Assembly: GCA_943737045.1 (NCBI GenBank)
Contig: CALSFV010000204.1
Coordinates: 558,001 to 622,000 of the forward strand
DNA from: Parapristionchus giblindavisi
Lineage: Eukaryota; Nematoda; Chromadorea; Rhabditida; Diplogasteridae
Reading direction: 5' to 3'
Length of the DNA stretch: 64,000 bases
Shown: piece by piece, positions 47,916 to 59,600 of the stretch
Layout of the letters: every line of letters begins with the position of its first letter
How positions within the stretch are numbered: position 1 is the stretch's first letter
The notes under the pieces: generated by a model
What the model was told of the DNA's origin: nothing
The model's database searches: none
Seen by the model: the letters and a program-made list of their open reading frames with translations, nothing else
Translations under genes and position numbers: made by a program

Positions 47916-50322
47916 TTATTCCTAGACGTGACAAATAGGATACATGTACTCGGACACTCCCTCGCTTATACACCGATAAATAGCTCCGCCCCTTTCTGGT
48001 TTACCCTACTTATATAGCGATTATGGCTCCGCCCATTTAACTTCGCGGGCTTAGACACCGATTACAAAAACTGGCACACCGAAATATCTTTATTCATTCG
48101 AAAAAGGCCAGACGCAGACGACGCCAGAAGATCCGTCCATCATCCTCCTCCTGCAGACATCCGATGTGATCCTGAAGAAGACTGACTGAAGGCCTTCCCG
48201 ATGTCCACGTTCTCTTCAAGGTTGACGACCTCAGCGTAGAACGGAATTCAATTTGTACAGCAAAGGATTACGATAGAAAAAAGGTAGATCTTTTTTACAA
48301 CTACATGAGATTTGTTAGAACATGACCCTCCTCTCATGTTTTAATTCAAAAGTGACTAAAAGAAACGAGAAACGCCTAGATATTTCGCAATATGTGCAGT
48401 CATCTTTTGTTTTTCTCACTTTTGAACCGAAAAGGATTCATTTAAAAGTAGTTTCGCACATAGATCGTGTTCGATTGACGTCTTCCCTGATCTGCAGAAG
48501 GAGTAGATGTCCATCGAGTCGCCCATCCTCGTCGTAGATAACAATTGTCTGATGATGAGGGTGCAACGACGATTCGGAATGTGAAATGAGAAACTATCAT
48601 AAATTCAGTGATGATTATTGCAGTTTTCAATAATGACGGATGGAGACGGAAAACAACGTGGACTGTGGACGCCTTGTTTAATTTCCTTTCGCAACTTTTG
48701 AGCAACAGAAAAGAGAAGAATAGAGCTAGAGGCACGTCTTCTGATAACCTTATCACCCTCAAACTACCATCAAGTATGTGTGAAATAAATAATCATTACT
48801 AATGGAAGGTATAGTATAAAAGACGCGTTTACTCTCGCAGTTTTCCGTTTCCATTTCACACTTTGAAAACCAATGATGGGTATACCTGTCAGGCACTATT
48901 GAGAGCTGGGATGAGTATCCTCCTAGTGCACTCCCGCTTAGCGAAGATTGTGGTCGTCCGAATGAGCGGAGAGGCCGACGTCAGAACAAAGAGAACAGAG
49001 TGGAGGATATCTGAATCAATAGAAGATTAAACGGCTTAACAATAACATAAATACTTCGTAGCAATGACTTGGGTGCCATGACCACTATAGATTCCTCAAG
49101 TAACCCAATCTGGAACAAGTTTCGCTGTCTCGTTTTTACAAAAAAAAGATACAACGAGATTTTTTATCGATAGCATTGCGAAACATAGTATTTGTTCCGG
49201 AATATCAAGTTCTACAATGAGGTAGTGACCACAAGTTGTATTAGAAGTACTCACTCAATCCATTCTTCTTGATTGACTTCATATCATAGCCAATATCCTT
49301 GAACGATGACGTCATCGAGTGTCTTCCTGACGACATCAGTGACGTCATAGTAGCCGTAGCTGAAGAGGATTAGATCTTGTGAATGATAAGTCAGAGGGCT
49401 CACAAAGTCAAAACAGTACGAAAGTATTACGCGAATCAAAACTGATTTACAACGAGATAGAACAGTGTGAGAGAGAAAGTCATAAGACTGAAATAAGCAA
49501 ATGACTGGAATCAGAAAGAAAGGACACGTAGTATATGATAATTTGAGGATTATTTGCAAATTAGAACATAATACATGAAGGATGAGCAACAATAGCGATA
49601 ATAGATGCAAATCAGCTAAGCAGGATCGATTTACGATATCATCGATTGAAAGTCACTAGAGGAGTTTGAGAGAGGAAGAAGCAAAAGCAGAGGGTGAGGA
49701 AGAGGGATATAGAGAGGGAGAGATTAACTAAATTCAAGCAAAAAAATAAAAGAAGAAAACCAACGTGGCATGTAAAAGCGAAATATTGTGGCGTGAAAAT
49801 GACCAATAACGAAGGAAGGCAATGATGATAAACACTATCGATGGTAGATCGCTTTCCTTTCACCATCTTTAGTTTGTCTGTACTCTCTTCCTAATGCTTG
49901 CTCTCTCACACTGTCTGTATCTTTTGTCTCTCTTATATCTCTCGACTCTGATCAAAGAACCATCACACAATTGGAGTTGCGACAGTTATAGGTGGAAGAA
50001 AGCGAACAATTCATGAAGACAGAGACAAAGATACAAATATCGATTGAATTGGCATTGAATCTTCACTGGCTTTTCAGTGATTTCCCGCAGGACCAACGGG
50101 ATATCCTTTACCTTTACCGTTTAGAGAAAGAAAGTGCTTGTGGTGTACCTTTAACGAATATAACTATGACTTGGTGAGGAATATGTTGCAAGATGCTCAT
50201 ACGCGATGTTGCCTGATACAGCAGTTCAATCATTTTTTAAAGATTTTTAATAGCGAATGAAGGAACATACTTTAAAAGAAGCAAATTTCAAATTAAACCA
50301 AATTAAATCATTTATTCTGTGA

Positions 50323-50466
50323 TCGTATGCACGAACAGTGTTCCGGGAAAATGTGGCGTCATTGGCGTAGGCGGAGGCGTTTTCCAAAAAAATCCTGCTT
50401 CTACGCTAATAACGTCACATTTTCCTGGAAAACGGTTTTCCCGTTGTTCATGCATACGGCCACTGT
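50323..50466. mobile_element. Hairpin MITE (family D)
   Basis: GATCGTATGCACGAACAGTG ... GTTGTTCATGCATACGGCC, pairing through GGAAAATGTGGCGTCATTGG. Related to 27916-28040 by the CATGAAC/ATACGGCCA ends. Confidence -1.
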
Positions 50467-50515
50467 ATGAGAATGGTATTGGTCGTAAGGTGAACTAATC
50501 TTGTTGCGACAATTC

Positions 50516-50622
50516 AATCTGATTTAAACTCTCCGATCTGATCACTCTCTCTCGCTTTCTTTGCCTACGCGAGAACATCGTCTACGCGTAGAGTGAAATT
50601 CACTTTGGGTGTTTCTTTCAAG
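50516..50622. repeat. MITE family A copy
   Basis: AATCTGATTTAAACTCTCCG ... CTCTCTCGCTTTCTTTGCCT ... TTCACTTTGGGTGTTTCTTT. Confidence -1.
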
Positions 50623-50711
50623 TTCGTTCCGATTACTTTTGGCATTCTATAATATTCCGATAAGCCCCTAGGCTCGACGGTTACCAGGTTGATCATGTCA
50701 TTTGTTACATA

Positions 50712-50872
50712 AAGGTAAAGGTAAAGGTACAACCCGTTATTCAAGGCACACGAAGTCCTGCGGGTTATCACTGCTAGGCCAGTGATATTTGAAGGCCAAT
50801 TCAGTCCGGAGGGCCTAATCTCTTCTTCGGACCTACTTTACCGCATGATCTACTCACTACCAATTCCCCTTT
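50712..50872 (-). mobile_element. CCTTTA-tail retroelement-like repeat, fullest copy
   Basis: On the minus strand it reads GTGAGTAGATCATGCGGTAA ... GGCCCTCCGGACTGAATTGG ... TATCACTGGCCTAGCAGTGA ... GACTTCGTGTGCCTTGAATA and ends in (CCTTTA)n. Partial copies lie in the inverted-repeat arms (40484-40580; about 50050-50130). Confidence -1.
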
Positions 50873-51057
50873 CAATTTGTTACATGTACAAGTAAAATGT
50901 ATTTATTTATCCATAAATCATCATCATTAACGAAGAAAAAGTAGAAAATAGGAGTGGTGGAAGTTCTTGAGCGATTTTGGTATGGCAGCAGCATTTTCAA
51001 ACTAGATACATCATAAACATTACGGGCAAATGTGAGATTGAGTTATAATATTACTCG

Positions 51058-51153
51058 GCGGCACTAGGTCTACTGAGAACTATTTCGCAAAACCGTCTCT
51101 GACATAAGAGTTGTCTCTCGCACAATTCGCGTTCTCATTCGACCTAGCGCCGA
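51058..51153. mobile_element. MITE family C, short copy
   Basis: GGCACTAGGTCTACTGAGAA ... GTTCTCATTCGACCTAGCGCC. No convincing target duplication. Confidence -1.
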
Positions 51154-51397
51154 CTATTTCATTATCTCTTCAAGGAATGATTAGAGGAAGAGACTTTTTT
51201 GGCAGAGAGTTCCGTTTGATTACACACGATTACATTACATTTATAGATTAAAAAAAAAACAAGATATCCTATCAGCTTCAATGAAAAGAGCTATGTATAT
51301 ATTTATTTATTAAGTTTGTAGGTTAGCATAATGAACATTTCTCTTATCAGTACTTTGAGTTAGTCGAAGATACCGTAACCTGAAATGTGTTCGGTGT

Positions 51398-54132
51398 TCA
51401 AAAACGATAAATAGAACGTTCGACTGGGCCAACTTTTTGGGCCGACGGTTTATCCGATTGGTCCGAACGTTTTCCTATCACTCTTCGCATGAGTTCGGTT
51501 CTCACGGGACCGGGAAGTAGGAGAGAATAGTAGGGGAGACCTGTGAATAAAATATTCACGCTAAGATTAAGCAACCAGCTGAGGTCTGGTTCTGAATAGT
51601 ACATTATACGTCTTTAAAAGTCTCGAAAGGAAAGAAACATAAATAAAAAAGAGCGAAATTGTGTAAAATATACACCCCGAGCTAATTTTATTATCCGCTC
51701 TGGTAACGCTCTCTCGTAGACAAAGAAAGCGAGGGCGTGTGGCAAGTGGACGAGTGTGGCCAAAGTGTAAACGGCCACATATAGTAGTTTCCTCGCGGGG
51801 TGTTTTAAATTAGCTCGGGTGTGCCTTTAAAGCATATTAAACATGATACGGCTTACTTAGACTGAATATATCCGATACTATTGGATAGTAAATATCGAGA
51901 AAGTCTTGAATGTATGGAGCACGGTTGAAATAATTACGCCAAAGAAAGACGATTAACTGAAATGTAGCGTGGAGAAAACTGTGGAAGCACAGTAATCTGT
52001 TCATTTTTCTAATCCAGAACGACCGTCCAACATATATATTCTCTATCAAAATTAATGAACTCTCACTTGTCTGGCTTTCTCGGAAAATTGGCTTATGCTA
52101 CGTTATGTTTTGTGATTATTTTTTTCTTGATATTACTACACTAAAGAAAATTGATACTTTTGCTTGCAAAGGATCAAGAGACTTTGCGAACATCTCTAAT
52201 AATGGGATTTGACTGACAATGTGTTGTATACTTTTAAGTATTAAAATGCATTTAACTTTGTCTCCGACTGTCTGTGTCTCTCCTTCTCGTCGAAGACAAT
52301 TATATAATAATAATTTATATTTCTCAGTTCAGAAGTAAGAAAGATCAACACTATTTACTTACACTGCTGATGAAATTGAGAAACATGGCAACAAAATTGA
52401 TGAGTGAAATGGTGAAGAGATTTCGTTCACTTCTTGCAATACCCTGAGATGGTAACATTACGAGAGCACTGTGACTAAACGCTCTTTTATTGCGGAGTTA
52501 CTAAAATTGTGCTTGGAAGCTCTAGTTTGTAGCTAACTCAAGCGTCTTGGTAGTCAATTCTTAATAGACCGGTAAAATAAAAGGAAAATACCTGATCCGA
52601 TGAGAAATTGCTGTATGATCGGATTTTCCTTATTGAAATCAGCATAAGTACAGTGGATGCGAGAGTGAACGCGAGGGAATACGGGAACATTAGTCCGCTC
52701 GTGACCAAGATGTCGGGCTTAAAGGGGTACGTTCCGAGGTAATTGTAACTCTCCACTGCGGCAGCACAGTATTCTGGTCCAAGCCATTTTTCTTCCAAAG
52801 CAAGACAAAGGAGAGACCATTGTATTCGAGAGAGTTTGTATGTTGAGCGGTCGTTCTTGCTTTGAAAGTCATGAGAACGCTGTGGCAGCGCGCAAAGCGA
52901 GAGTGCACTGCCAGAGCGGAGACGTTTGTGTGGCTAATGAAATAATTGATTGATTTTTTAAAAGTTTTGCTAGCATTGATTACATTGCACTAATCTCTCA
53001 AATCACATTGGTGTTCTCAATTTATGCCAATTTAAATTTAAAAAAAATTACATTGTTGCTATGATCTTGCGCGTAGTCATTGTAGGCCAAGCGATAAATG
53101 AAAACGGAGTTTAGGTAATATAGTCCCGGACCTAGGACTGTCGAGAAAACTATCAATATCCAGAGGATGGAATGCTTCCAGATCTGAAATGGTAATGATA
53201 TATTATCATTTTCACTCGAAGATAGTGATTACCCCCCAAGCTGCTGAATTTAAATGCGCACCGGGCTAATTCGACTATCCGCTCTAGTGGTACTCTCTCG
53301 CATTCTTTGTCTGCGAGAGAGTATTGTCAATGAGGAGAGCACAATTCGCTTGAGGTGTCCCATTAAACAAATCGTGAAAAAACGTTCATGGCGTTGAATA
53401 CCTTGGCATGACTGGTGAATAAGACCAAGGCCGTGAAGCGATTGATAATAGATAGAAAGCAGCAGGCATATTGCAGCTCCCAACCGGTTAGGAACCATGT
53501 GAAATGGAACATTCTCAAGTAACGAGCTAGTGTACTCGACGAATTGAGAAATTCGAAATAACTGAAAATATTATTGGTATCGGTAAGTCCGAAATTTATT
53601 TTGGGAAAAAAAAACTCCTGCAAATTTTTGTTTATTTCGGGAAAACTGCGAAATGATGCCCTCTAGAGACTCTAAAGAAACTCTAAAGATGATGGAGCGC
53701 AATACCATTTCCAAAGCTCTGAAAAAAGAAGGAAGACCCGGTGAAATCCATCGATATCCCGGGACGGTTTCCCGTCTTTTTTTATTGGTTTTACTTGGAA
53801 GCAAAAGGACTGTTTGATTACAATTTATTCGATCTTTACATGCGGTAACTGTATTATAATATTGATAAACGAAGAGTGAAAACCTGAAGAAGTCGGGATC
53901 ATTAGTGAACCTGTTCATGACCAAAACGTTTACGCAAACCAGAATGTTCTAAAATAGCTTTTAAATATTTATTTTTCAAAGTAATAAAACATACCACTAT
54001 AGAGTTTATAATGAGCAGCATCGAAAAAGTTCTGTGCGTTTTTGAAATTAATATCAGTACAGTGATCAGAACAAAGTAGGCGAACAGCGATACAGTAGTG
54101 TAGGCGATTTGGAGAACGGTGATGAAATACAT
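51398..54132 (-). CDS. Serpentine receptor class gamma (srg-type) chemoreceptor
   Basis: Nematode-specific seven-helix receptor of the Srg family. Exons: 54132-53995, 53948-53884, 53561-53402, 53183-53052, 52855-52592, 52443-52363, 51956-51857, 51540-51398; 360 codons with consistent phases. Helix 1 is YTTVSLFAYFVLITVLILIS. Family-like features are CCFLSIINRFTAL at the end of helix 3, IWKHSILWILIVFSTVLGPG starting helix 4, SERNLFTISLINFVAMFLNF for helix 6, and YYPIVSDIFSLS joined by the last splice to LPYYSLLLPGPVRTELMRRV for helix 7. If intron 7 is retained, the frame stops at 51839-51837, before helix 7. The exon 5 acceptor (gcaag) is weak and lies beside a MITE remnant. Copies of that MITE family also sit in introns 3 and 7. 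The start is the first in-frame ATG before helix 1; an upstream exon is possible. Confidence -1.
51668..51830. mobile_element. MITE family A copy in srg intron 7
   Basis: ACACCCCGAGCTAATTTTAT ... AAATTAGCTCGGGTGTGCCTTTAA. About 45 bp longer than the standard element because of extra sequence around 51,740-51,790. Confidence -1.
52868..52945. repeat. MITE family A remnant beside the srg exon 5 acceptor
   Basis: GAGAGTGCACTGCCAGAGCG GAGACGTTT. Its edge is about 15 bp upstream (in gene direction) of the exon start at 52855, so it forms part of the 3' splice-site environment. Confidence -1.
53250..53366. mobile_element. MITE family A copy with TTAA ends, srg intron 3
   Basis: TTAAATGCGCACCGGGCTAA ... 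CGCTTGAGGTGTCCCATTAA. Confidence -1.
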
Positions 54133-54177
54133 GCTGACTATAAATGCAGAGACATAACCAACTCTCCAAGTACACCG

Positions 54178-54475
54178 TCCCTTCACGGGACGATCTAATA
54201 AGATAAGCAGCGAACGATATGATATTACGCGATATGATATAATAAATGTTTATCTTTTTTTAAAATTACATTTAATGATAATACATCATAGTAAAATCAT
54301 TGATAGTGGAAGCGATGAAATAAGAAGAAACGAAAGGAACTGCAATTATTTAGTCACGGTATTACACTACGAATATAAGAACTGCCTGCTAAATGCAGAT
54401 TATTCTACAGCTACAGCGTTCCTTCAACGCGAGGCGATCTAATATGATAAGCGGCGAATGATGTAACGTTTTGGA
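54178..54475. repeat. Diverged direct repeat upstream of srg
   Basis: CCCTTCACGGGACGATCTAA at 54179 recurs as CCTTCAACGCGAGGCGATCTAA near 54422, both followed by a GATAAGC(A/G)GCGAA stretch. Probably a remnant of a tandem duplication of the gene's 5' end. Confidence -1.
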
Positions 54476-55105
54476 TAAGATTGATTCCATGAACACTTTG
54501 ATGGATACGTGCGAAGTGAAGATTAGATACGGACGAGAAGAACATATGTGACATTTTAAAGTTGGGGGAACCCATAAATCATAGGTTGACTAGTTCATGA
54601 TAATGAACATCTTCAGCAAATTCCTCAGAAAATTATAGGATATACTACGTTGAGACTGAAGATGAGACTGAAGATTCATAGTCAGACTGACACATTATTG
54701 AACCACTGTCGAAGATTTAGCAACTAGCAAATAAAAAAAACGAAAAAGAATAATTAGTTGTTAGTTGTAAGTTAATAATATTCATGGATGCATAATTACA
54801 GGTGTATACTGTAAAAGTGCATAATATTATAAGATAAACCAATAATGTGATTTATTGTATTGCTATTGCTACGTCTATGTGCAGTGGCACAATTTTAACC
54901 GATATGACAAAAATACATGACATAAAGGGCAACGATACGAAGTATTATTTTTATCGTAAAAAGTTGATTGACCAATAGCAATGAATGAGAAGTTGCAAGT
55001 TGCAAGCAACCCGCTATAGCTTCATGAAACGACTTTTTCAGCTGCACTAGTCTGAATATTGGCAACCAGTTACAATATCCCACAATCTGGACATGTGATT
55101 ATCAT
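54476..55105. other. Intergenic, nothing recognised
   Basis: AT-rich DNA between the srg gene and the foldback at 55106. No exon with good splice sites found. Confidence -1.
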
Positions 55106-55629
55106 CAGGGTTGTGCGGAAAATATATTTCGGAAAAAATTTCGGAAAACTTTTTTTTCCGGTCTAAAATGCCGGAAAAAAACCGGAAAAAACCGGAAAAT
55201 CCGGAAAATTTTCTGCAAAACGCATTTTCTAGTGTTTTATATAACAATGTCTTTCGAAAACGATCAAAGCGTGTATAGAAATAATCGAAAGAGATATGAC
55301 AGTAACTAAAATACAATAACAATTGAACGCACATTTTAAGGCTTAGAATCCTAGGAGTTGAATGTTCACGATGAGGAACAACAACGCTATATACGTGATT
55401 GTTCATCATTATTGGTGCATTAGGTGTTAAAACTATGACCGGTCATATAAAAATGACTAAAAATCGTCAAAATTTGTTTTTGATATGTATTTTTTTAGTT
55501 TGTACAGCATTTAATTTTTTCCGGTTTTCCGGTATTTTTTCGGAAAATTTTCCGACCGGAAAATTTTCCGGAAAGAGGTCGGAAAAACCGAAAACATTTT
55601 CCGGTCGGAAAATTTTCCGCACAACCCTG
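55106..55629. mobile_element. hAT-type foldback element (524 bp)
   Basis: CAGGGTTGTGCGGAAAAT ... ATTTTCCGCACAACCCTG with an exact 8-bp duplication, ATTATCAT (55098-55105 and 55630-55637). The subterminal regions are full of CCGGAAAA/TTTTCCGG units. Confidence -1.
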
Positions 55630-55701
55630 ATTATCATATCGAAGGCAACGCGTGTTCTCCGTTTAGTGCCTGAGAAAGTGCAACTTTACTGTAAGCTGTA
55701 T

Positions 55702-55826
55702 GGCACTAGGTCGGATGAGAACCGTAGAATGAGAGCCGCGGGGATTATAACTATTTGCATATGAGAGACAAGCGCTAATGAATAAACACAGGTTCACATT
55801 GAACTGTTCTCATCCGACCTAGTGTC
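55702..55826. mobile_element. MITE family C, short complete copy
   Basis: GGCACTAGGTCGGATGAGAA ... TTCTCATCCGACCTAGTGTC, 125 bp. Shows the uninterrupted form of the element split at 44148-45299. Confidence -1.
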
Positions 55827-56141
55827 GACAATATCTTTGTGAGATCACATCTTTCGATATCTAGATTAATGAACTGGGGTAATAGGTAGACTTCTGCCAG
55901 TGTAAGAAACGACAGGAACTACCACTTTCGGATGATCAGTGCCTGAAACTATTTTTTTTTTAAATATTTTAGTAAATTGTAGTAATTAAAAAATAAACGG
56001 ACCAGATATTGTTTGCGGACTAGATTTTATGACAAGTTTCCCGCTGGCGACATCGGTCTTGGATGCAGTAAGATAGGAAATTAACACCCTGAAATATTAT
56101 TGGTCTGTTGAATTTGGAATTAATGCGTTAGTGTTTTATGC

Positions 56142-56263
56142 TTAAAGAAATACCCCCATGCTAATTTCACCCTCCGCATTGGCAATACTCTCTCGTAGAT
56201 AAAGAAAGCGAGAGTACATTGCCAGAGCGGAGAGATTCAAATTAGCTTGGGGTGTGGCTTTAA
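56142..56263. mobile_element. MITE family A copy with TTAA ends
   Basis: TTAAAGAAATACCCCCATGC ... TTAGCTTGGGGTGTGGCTTTAA, well preserved. Confidence -1.
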
Positions 56264-56342
56264 AGGGAGAGAAGCCTTTATCAAATTCCGTAAAAGACGT
56301 ACGAATGTTCATTCATCTAACTACTAGGTAGTGTATGCAATC

Positions 56343-56560
56343 TAAAGACGGAGGAGTCCCGCAAATATTTCTGTGAGCAACTGCGAAGACAGAAAGTTGG
56401 CAAAAGAGAACGTGCGCTACATTATTTTCACTGACTGTCCGTTTTGATCGCTAGACTCACGAATAAATCATGCTTCATATTGTTAGGACAGGTGAAGGCG
56501 CGTTTTTTGAATATTGGAGTTCTGCAAATGGTTTGAAAAACATTCGCGGGTCTCCATAAG
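56343..56560. repeat. Interspersed repeat, uninterrupted copy
   Basis: Matches the split copy around 3470-4045 at both ends. Confidence -1.
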
Positions 56561-56627
56561 GCACACCCGTTTTAGAGAAAATTTCTAGAGTGGAGCGTGT
56601 AAAATTAACTCGGGTGTGACTTCAAGG
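56558..56627. repeat. MITE family A, short copy forming the chemoreceptor 3' coding end
   Basis: AAGGCACACCCG ... GAGTGGAGCGTGTAAAATTA ... CTCGGGTGTGACTTCAAG. On the minus strand it is read in frame as the last residues and stop of the receptor at 62320-56585. Confidence -1.
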
Positions 56628-59600
56628 AGATATGTCATATGCAACCTTTTCATTTCACTCGTAGATAGTAGGAAGAAGAGTGGAAATATGACAGATATCA
56701 TAAGATTGCTCATATTCGCAGCGAACGTCAGCAAAAAGAAATAGCCCTCAGTTGTATCGATAAACGGTAGACATGCAATGATTACGGTTGAAATCTGAAG
56801 AAAAAATCAATAGTTGCATTTCACTAGGCTATCTACCGTGTTGAGACCGAATACAGACAAGGATTGCTTGAGAATGGTGATCTCGGGACGTCGCTGGGTG
56901 CTAACCGAAAGAATCGTTTGTCTGGAAAAATTGTTAATATAATACAATAAATTTTAATTATCGGACCATCAATATGTTCATAACTTTACTTCCTCACTAC
57001 TCCTTTTTGCTCTGTCCCCTACTATGCATTTACAACAATGCCCGTTATTTATTTACTGGAGTCCGTGTTCTGGCTCGGGCGGACTTGGCCACTTTAAGAG
57101 GCCGTTTGTGTAAGAGTCGGGCAAATCTGGGAGAGGGTTGGCACAGGCCAAAAATTTTGATACCCTCACAATTTGTGTATAGGGGTTATAGACCATGCTG
57201 ATGAACATAGACATAGTCATTTTGGCTCCAGTGGTCCCGCAACGCCTGGGCGGGATTACGGTAAGATCACCTTTTCAGGCCATTCTCGGTCCATGGTAGA
57301 GCTAGAGGTATGAAAATTGGGCTCCTAGGACAGAATTCGATGGCGATGATGGCTGTCTACATCATTAGTTTTGAACATTTTTCAAAAGGTCGATTATTGG
57401 AAATTTTGATGGAAACGTTTGCGCCCCAGGCGAGTATGACTGTTCGAACCGGCGTGACGAGAGGATCACAACGATGTATTATGAGCCCATATCTCCGTTG
57501 CACCGCTAATATTGCCTCGATATAGTGATCACTCAATTTTTGACCTACAACAAAATTTTTTTCCAATCGATTCGAAATGAACTAATCTACAAGATATTCA
57601 AGAAAGGATACGTGCAAAAACGCGATCTTCTACCGGTTTTCTTCAAAATTATAATCAAAAATTAAAATTAAAATTAAAATTATAATTATAATCTCATCTC
57701 ATCTCAACAATCTCCTCTGGAACGAACTGTGAGGGGGTTATAACTGCATTATGAGTGGAACTACTCAGAAGATATATTAAGAGACCGGCTCGGTAATGCT
57801 GTGTTCAGAACTTGGAAAATGCAAGAAAATGCGGAAAATGCTGTTCAAAAGTTCAGGTGGAAAATGCTCGAAAATGCTCGATTTTGGATCGAAAAAGATG
57901 GTTTTATACACTTTAAAAGCGTTGAACCTCGATGTTTCATGGAAAACAGCTAACTTAGGTCATTTATAAAGTATGCTGCTGAAATAAATATCGTATGATC
58001 CTTTTTTGAGCACTTTAAGCCGAAAATCAACGAAATGCTGCGAAAAATCAACCTAGCGAGTCCATATTTAAAATTATCACTTATCATCAATAAAATGCGT
58101 CCATAACACTGTTTGCGACCAATGAACGTTGATATTAAACAAAAAAACCATTAAAATTTGCTTAAAATCCTCGAAAATGAGCATTTTCAGAGCATTTTCC
58201 AGCTGAACTTCTGAACAGCATTTTCCGCATTTTCGTGCATTTTCCAAGTTCTGAACACTGCATAAGACTCGAGCATTTCGACCCCCCGCCGGACATTCGC
58301 GAGGACTTTCGATCTGGCCCTCAATACTTTCATCATTGACACATACCGGGGGCAGACCGACGAAAGTTATAGTGAATATGCCCTGCGGCTCAAACCCGGC
58401 TCACATATGTCACATAAAATAAAAAAATTGAAACATTCATATCTTTTCAATCGCGATAGCTAGAACTTTTATTTCTTTTTATTAGTGAGTAACATGTCAC
58501 GCACTCTTATAAACATAGGTGAACAATAATGTCATATCGTTCTGAATATGTTTTTTCGTGCTTGATTTTCAGATTTTTCTTCTTATATCCTCGTTGAACA
58601 GATAGCGCCAGCAATGCCATAGTACCCCTGACAGCCCTGTAGCCCTGACAATTATGTACATAGTGGTCACATTCCCTTGACAATCCAAGTTTTCAGAAGC
58701 ATCGAGAATTGCAACCGAATGTGAGAAATGTGTAAATTGCAAAAATCGAAAATTAAATTTCTTGAAATTCGCAAGAGTAAGAGTTAGCTTTATAATGTCA
58801 TTTCACTCATAGTAATGTGCATACATAGAAAAAATACACAGGTAGACTCAGACTACATTTTAAAAAAAATTTTAAAAAAATTTTTTTATTTTTTATTTTT
58901 TCAACCCTCACATTGAGTCGACCGTCAAGGCAAGTTGATTCATAGGGCGGATGGTAGCTGATGTATGTCCGTTTGCGAAAACAACTGCCACGTGAAGAAT
59001 CGTCGTTTCGCAGATCTTGAAATTATTTTTTAAATTATCAAACTTGAATATTTATAGGTTTCTTTCATATAAATCGGTTGGAAAGTGGCGTATGGCAACC
59101 AAAGTTATACCTTTGTTATCAGTAGGAGTGTACGCTATTGTACTACCGTAATCGTCAGGAATTGCGAACTGATTTTTTTTCAGTGGACCCATGATTTTCA
59201 ACCATGACCCGGGGTTCATGGTTGAGAATGGCTGATGTCGAAAAATTCATGACGATCCCAGACCAAATACTATGTGGCATTATATCAACAGTGGGCCATT
59301 TTTTAATTTTTATGGATACCATAACTCGAATTACCGTACTAGAAATGCACGAACCTGAATTTTCCGAGAATTTCATCACCTTATTATAGGATACGGTAGC
59401 TAGATTACGGTAATTCGAGTTATGGTTTCCATAAAAATAAAAGAGGGCCCACTGTTGATATATTGCCACATAGTATTTGGTCTGGGATCATCATGAATTT
59501 TTCGACCTCAGCCATGGGGGGGTCATGGTTGAGAATCATGCATCGACTAAAAAAAATCAGTTCGAGATTCCTGACGATTACGGTAGTACAATAGCGTACA

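Larger units (their letters stand above)
40439..50168. repeat. Giant inverted repeat, arms of about 3.7 and 2.8 kb
   Basis: The left arm 40439-44148 is the reverse complement of 47384-50168, diverged by scattered substitutions and small indels. The outer edge reads CATAGTTATATTCGTTAAAG on both sides. The arms contain ordinary composite DNA (a CT/GA tract, a CCTTTA-tail fragment, a tRNA-like sequence), so this looks like a segmental inverted duplication rather than one transposon. The left arm is longer mainly because of the 806-bp insert at 41439-42244. The 3.2-kb centre contains further nested palindromes. Confidence -1.

Noticed and set aside
42733..48802. Mirror-image frames such as MMIIAVFNNDGWRRK and MRVIRLSEDVPLALF
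   Set aside because: They recur only because the sequence is an inverted repeat. No family features, and both strands are open by chance.
51839..52049. srg gene ending at TAA 51839 (…SLSKPYHV)
   Set aside because: This would remove helix 7. A consensus donor three codons earlier joins in phase to LPYYSLLLPGPVR at 51540, the expected family ending.
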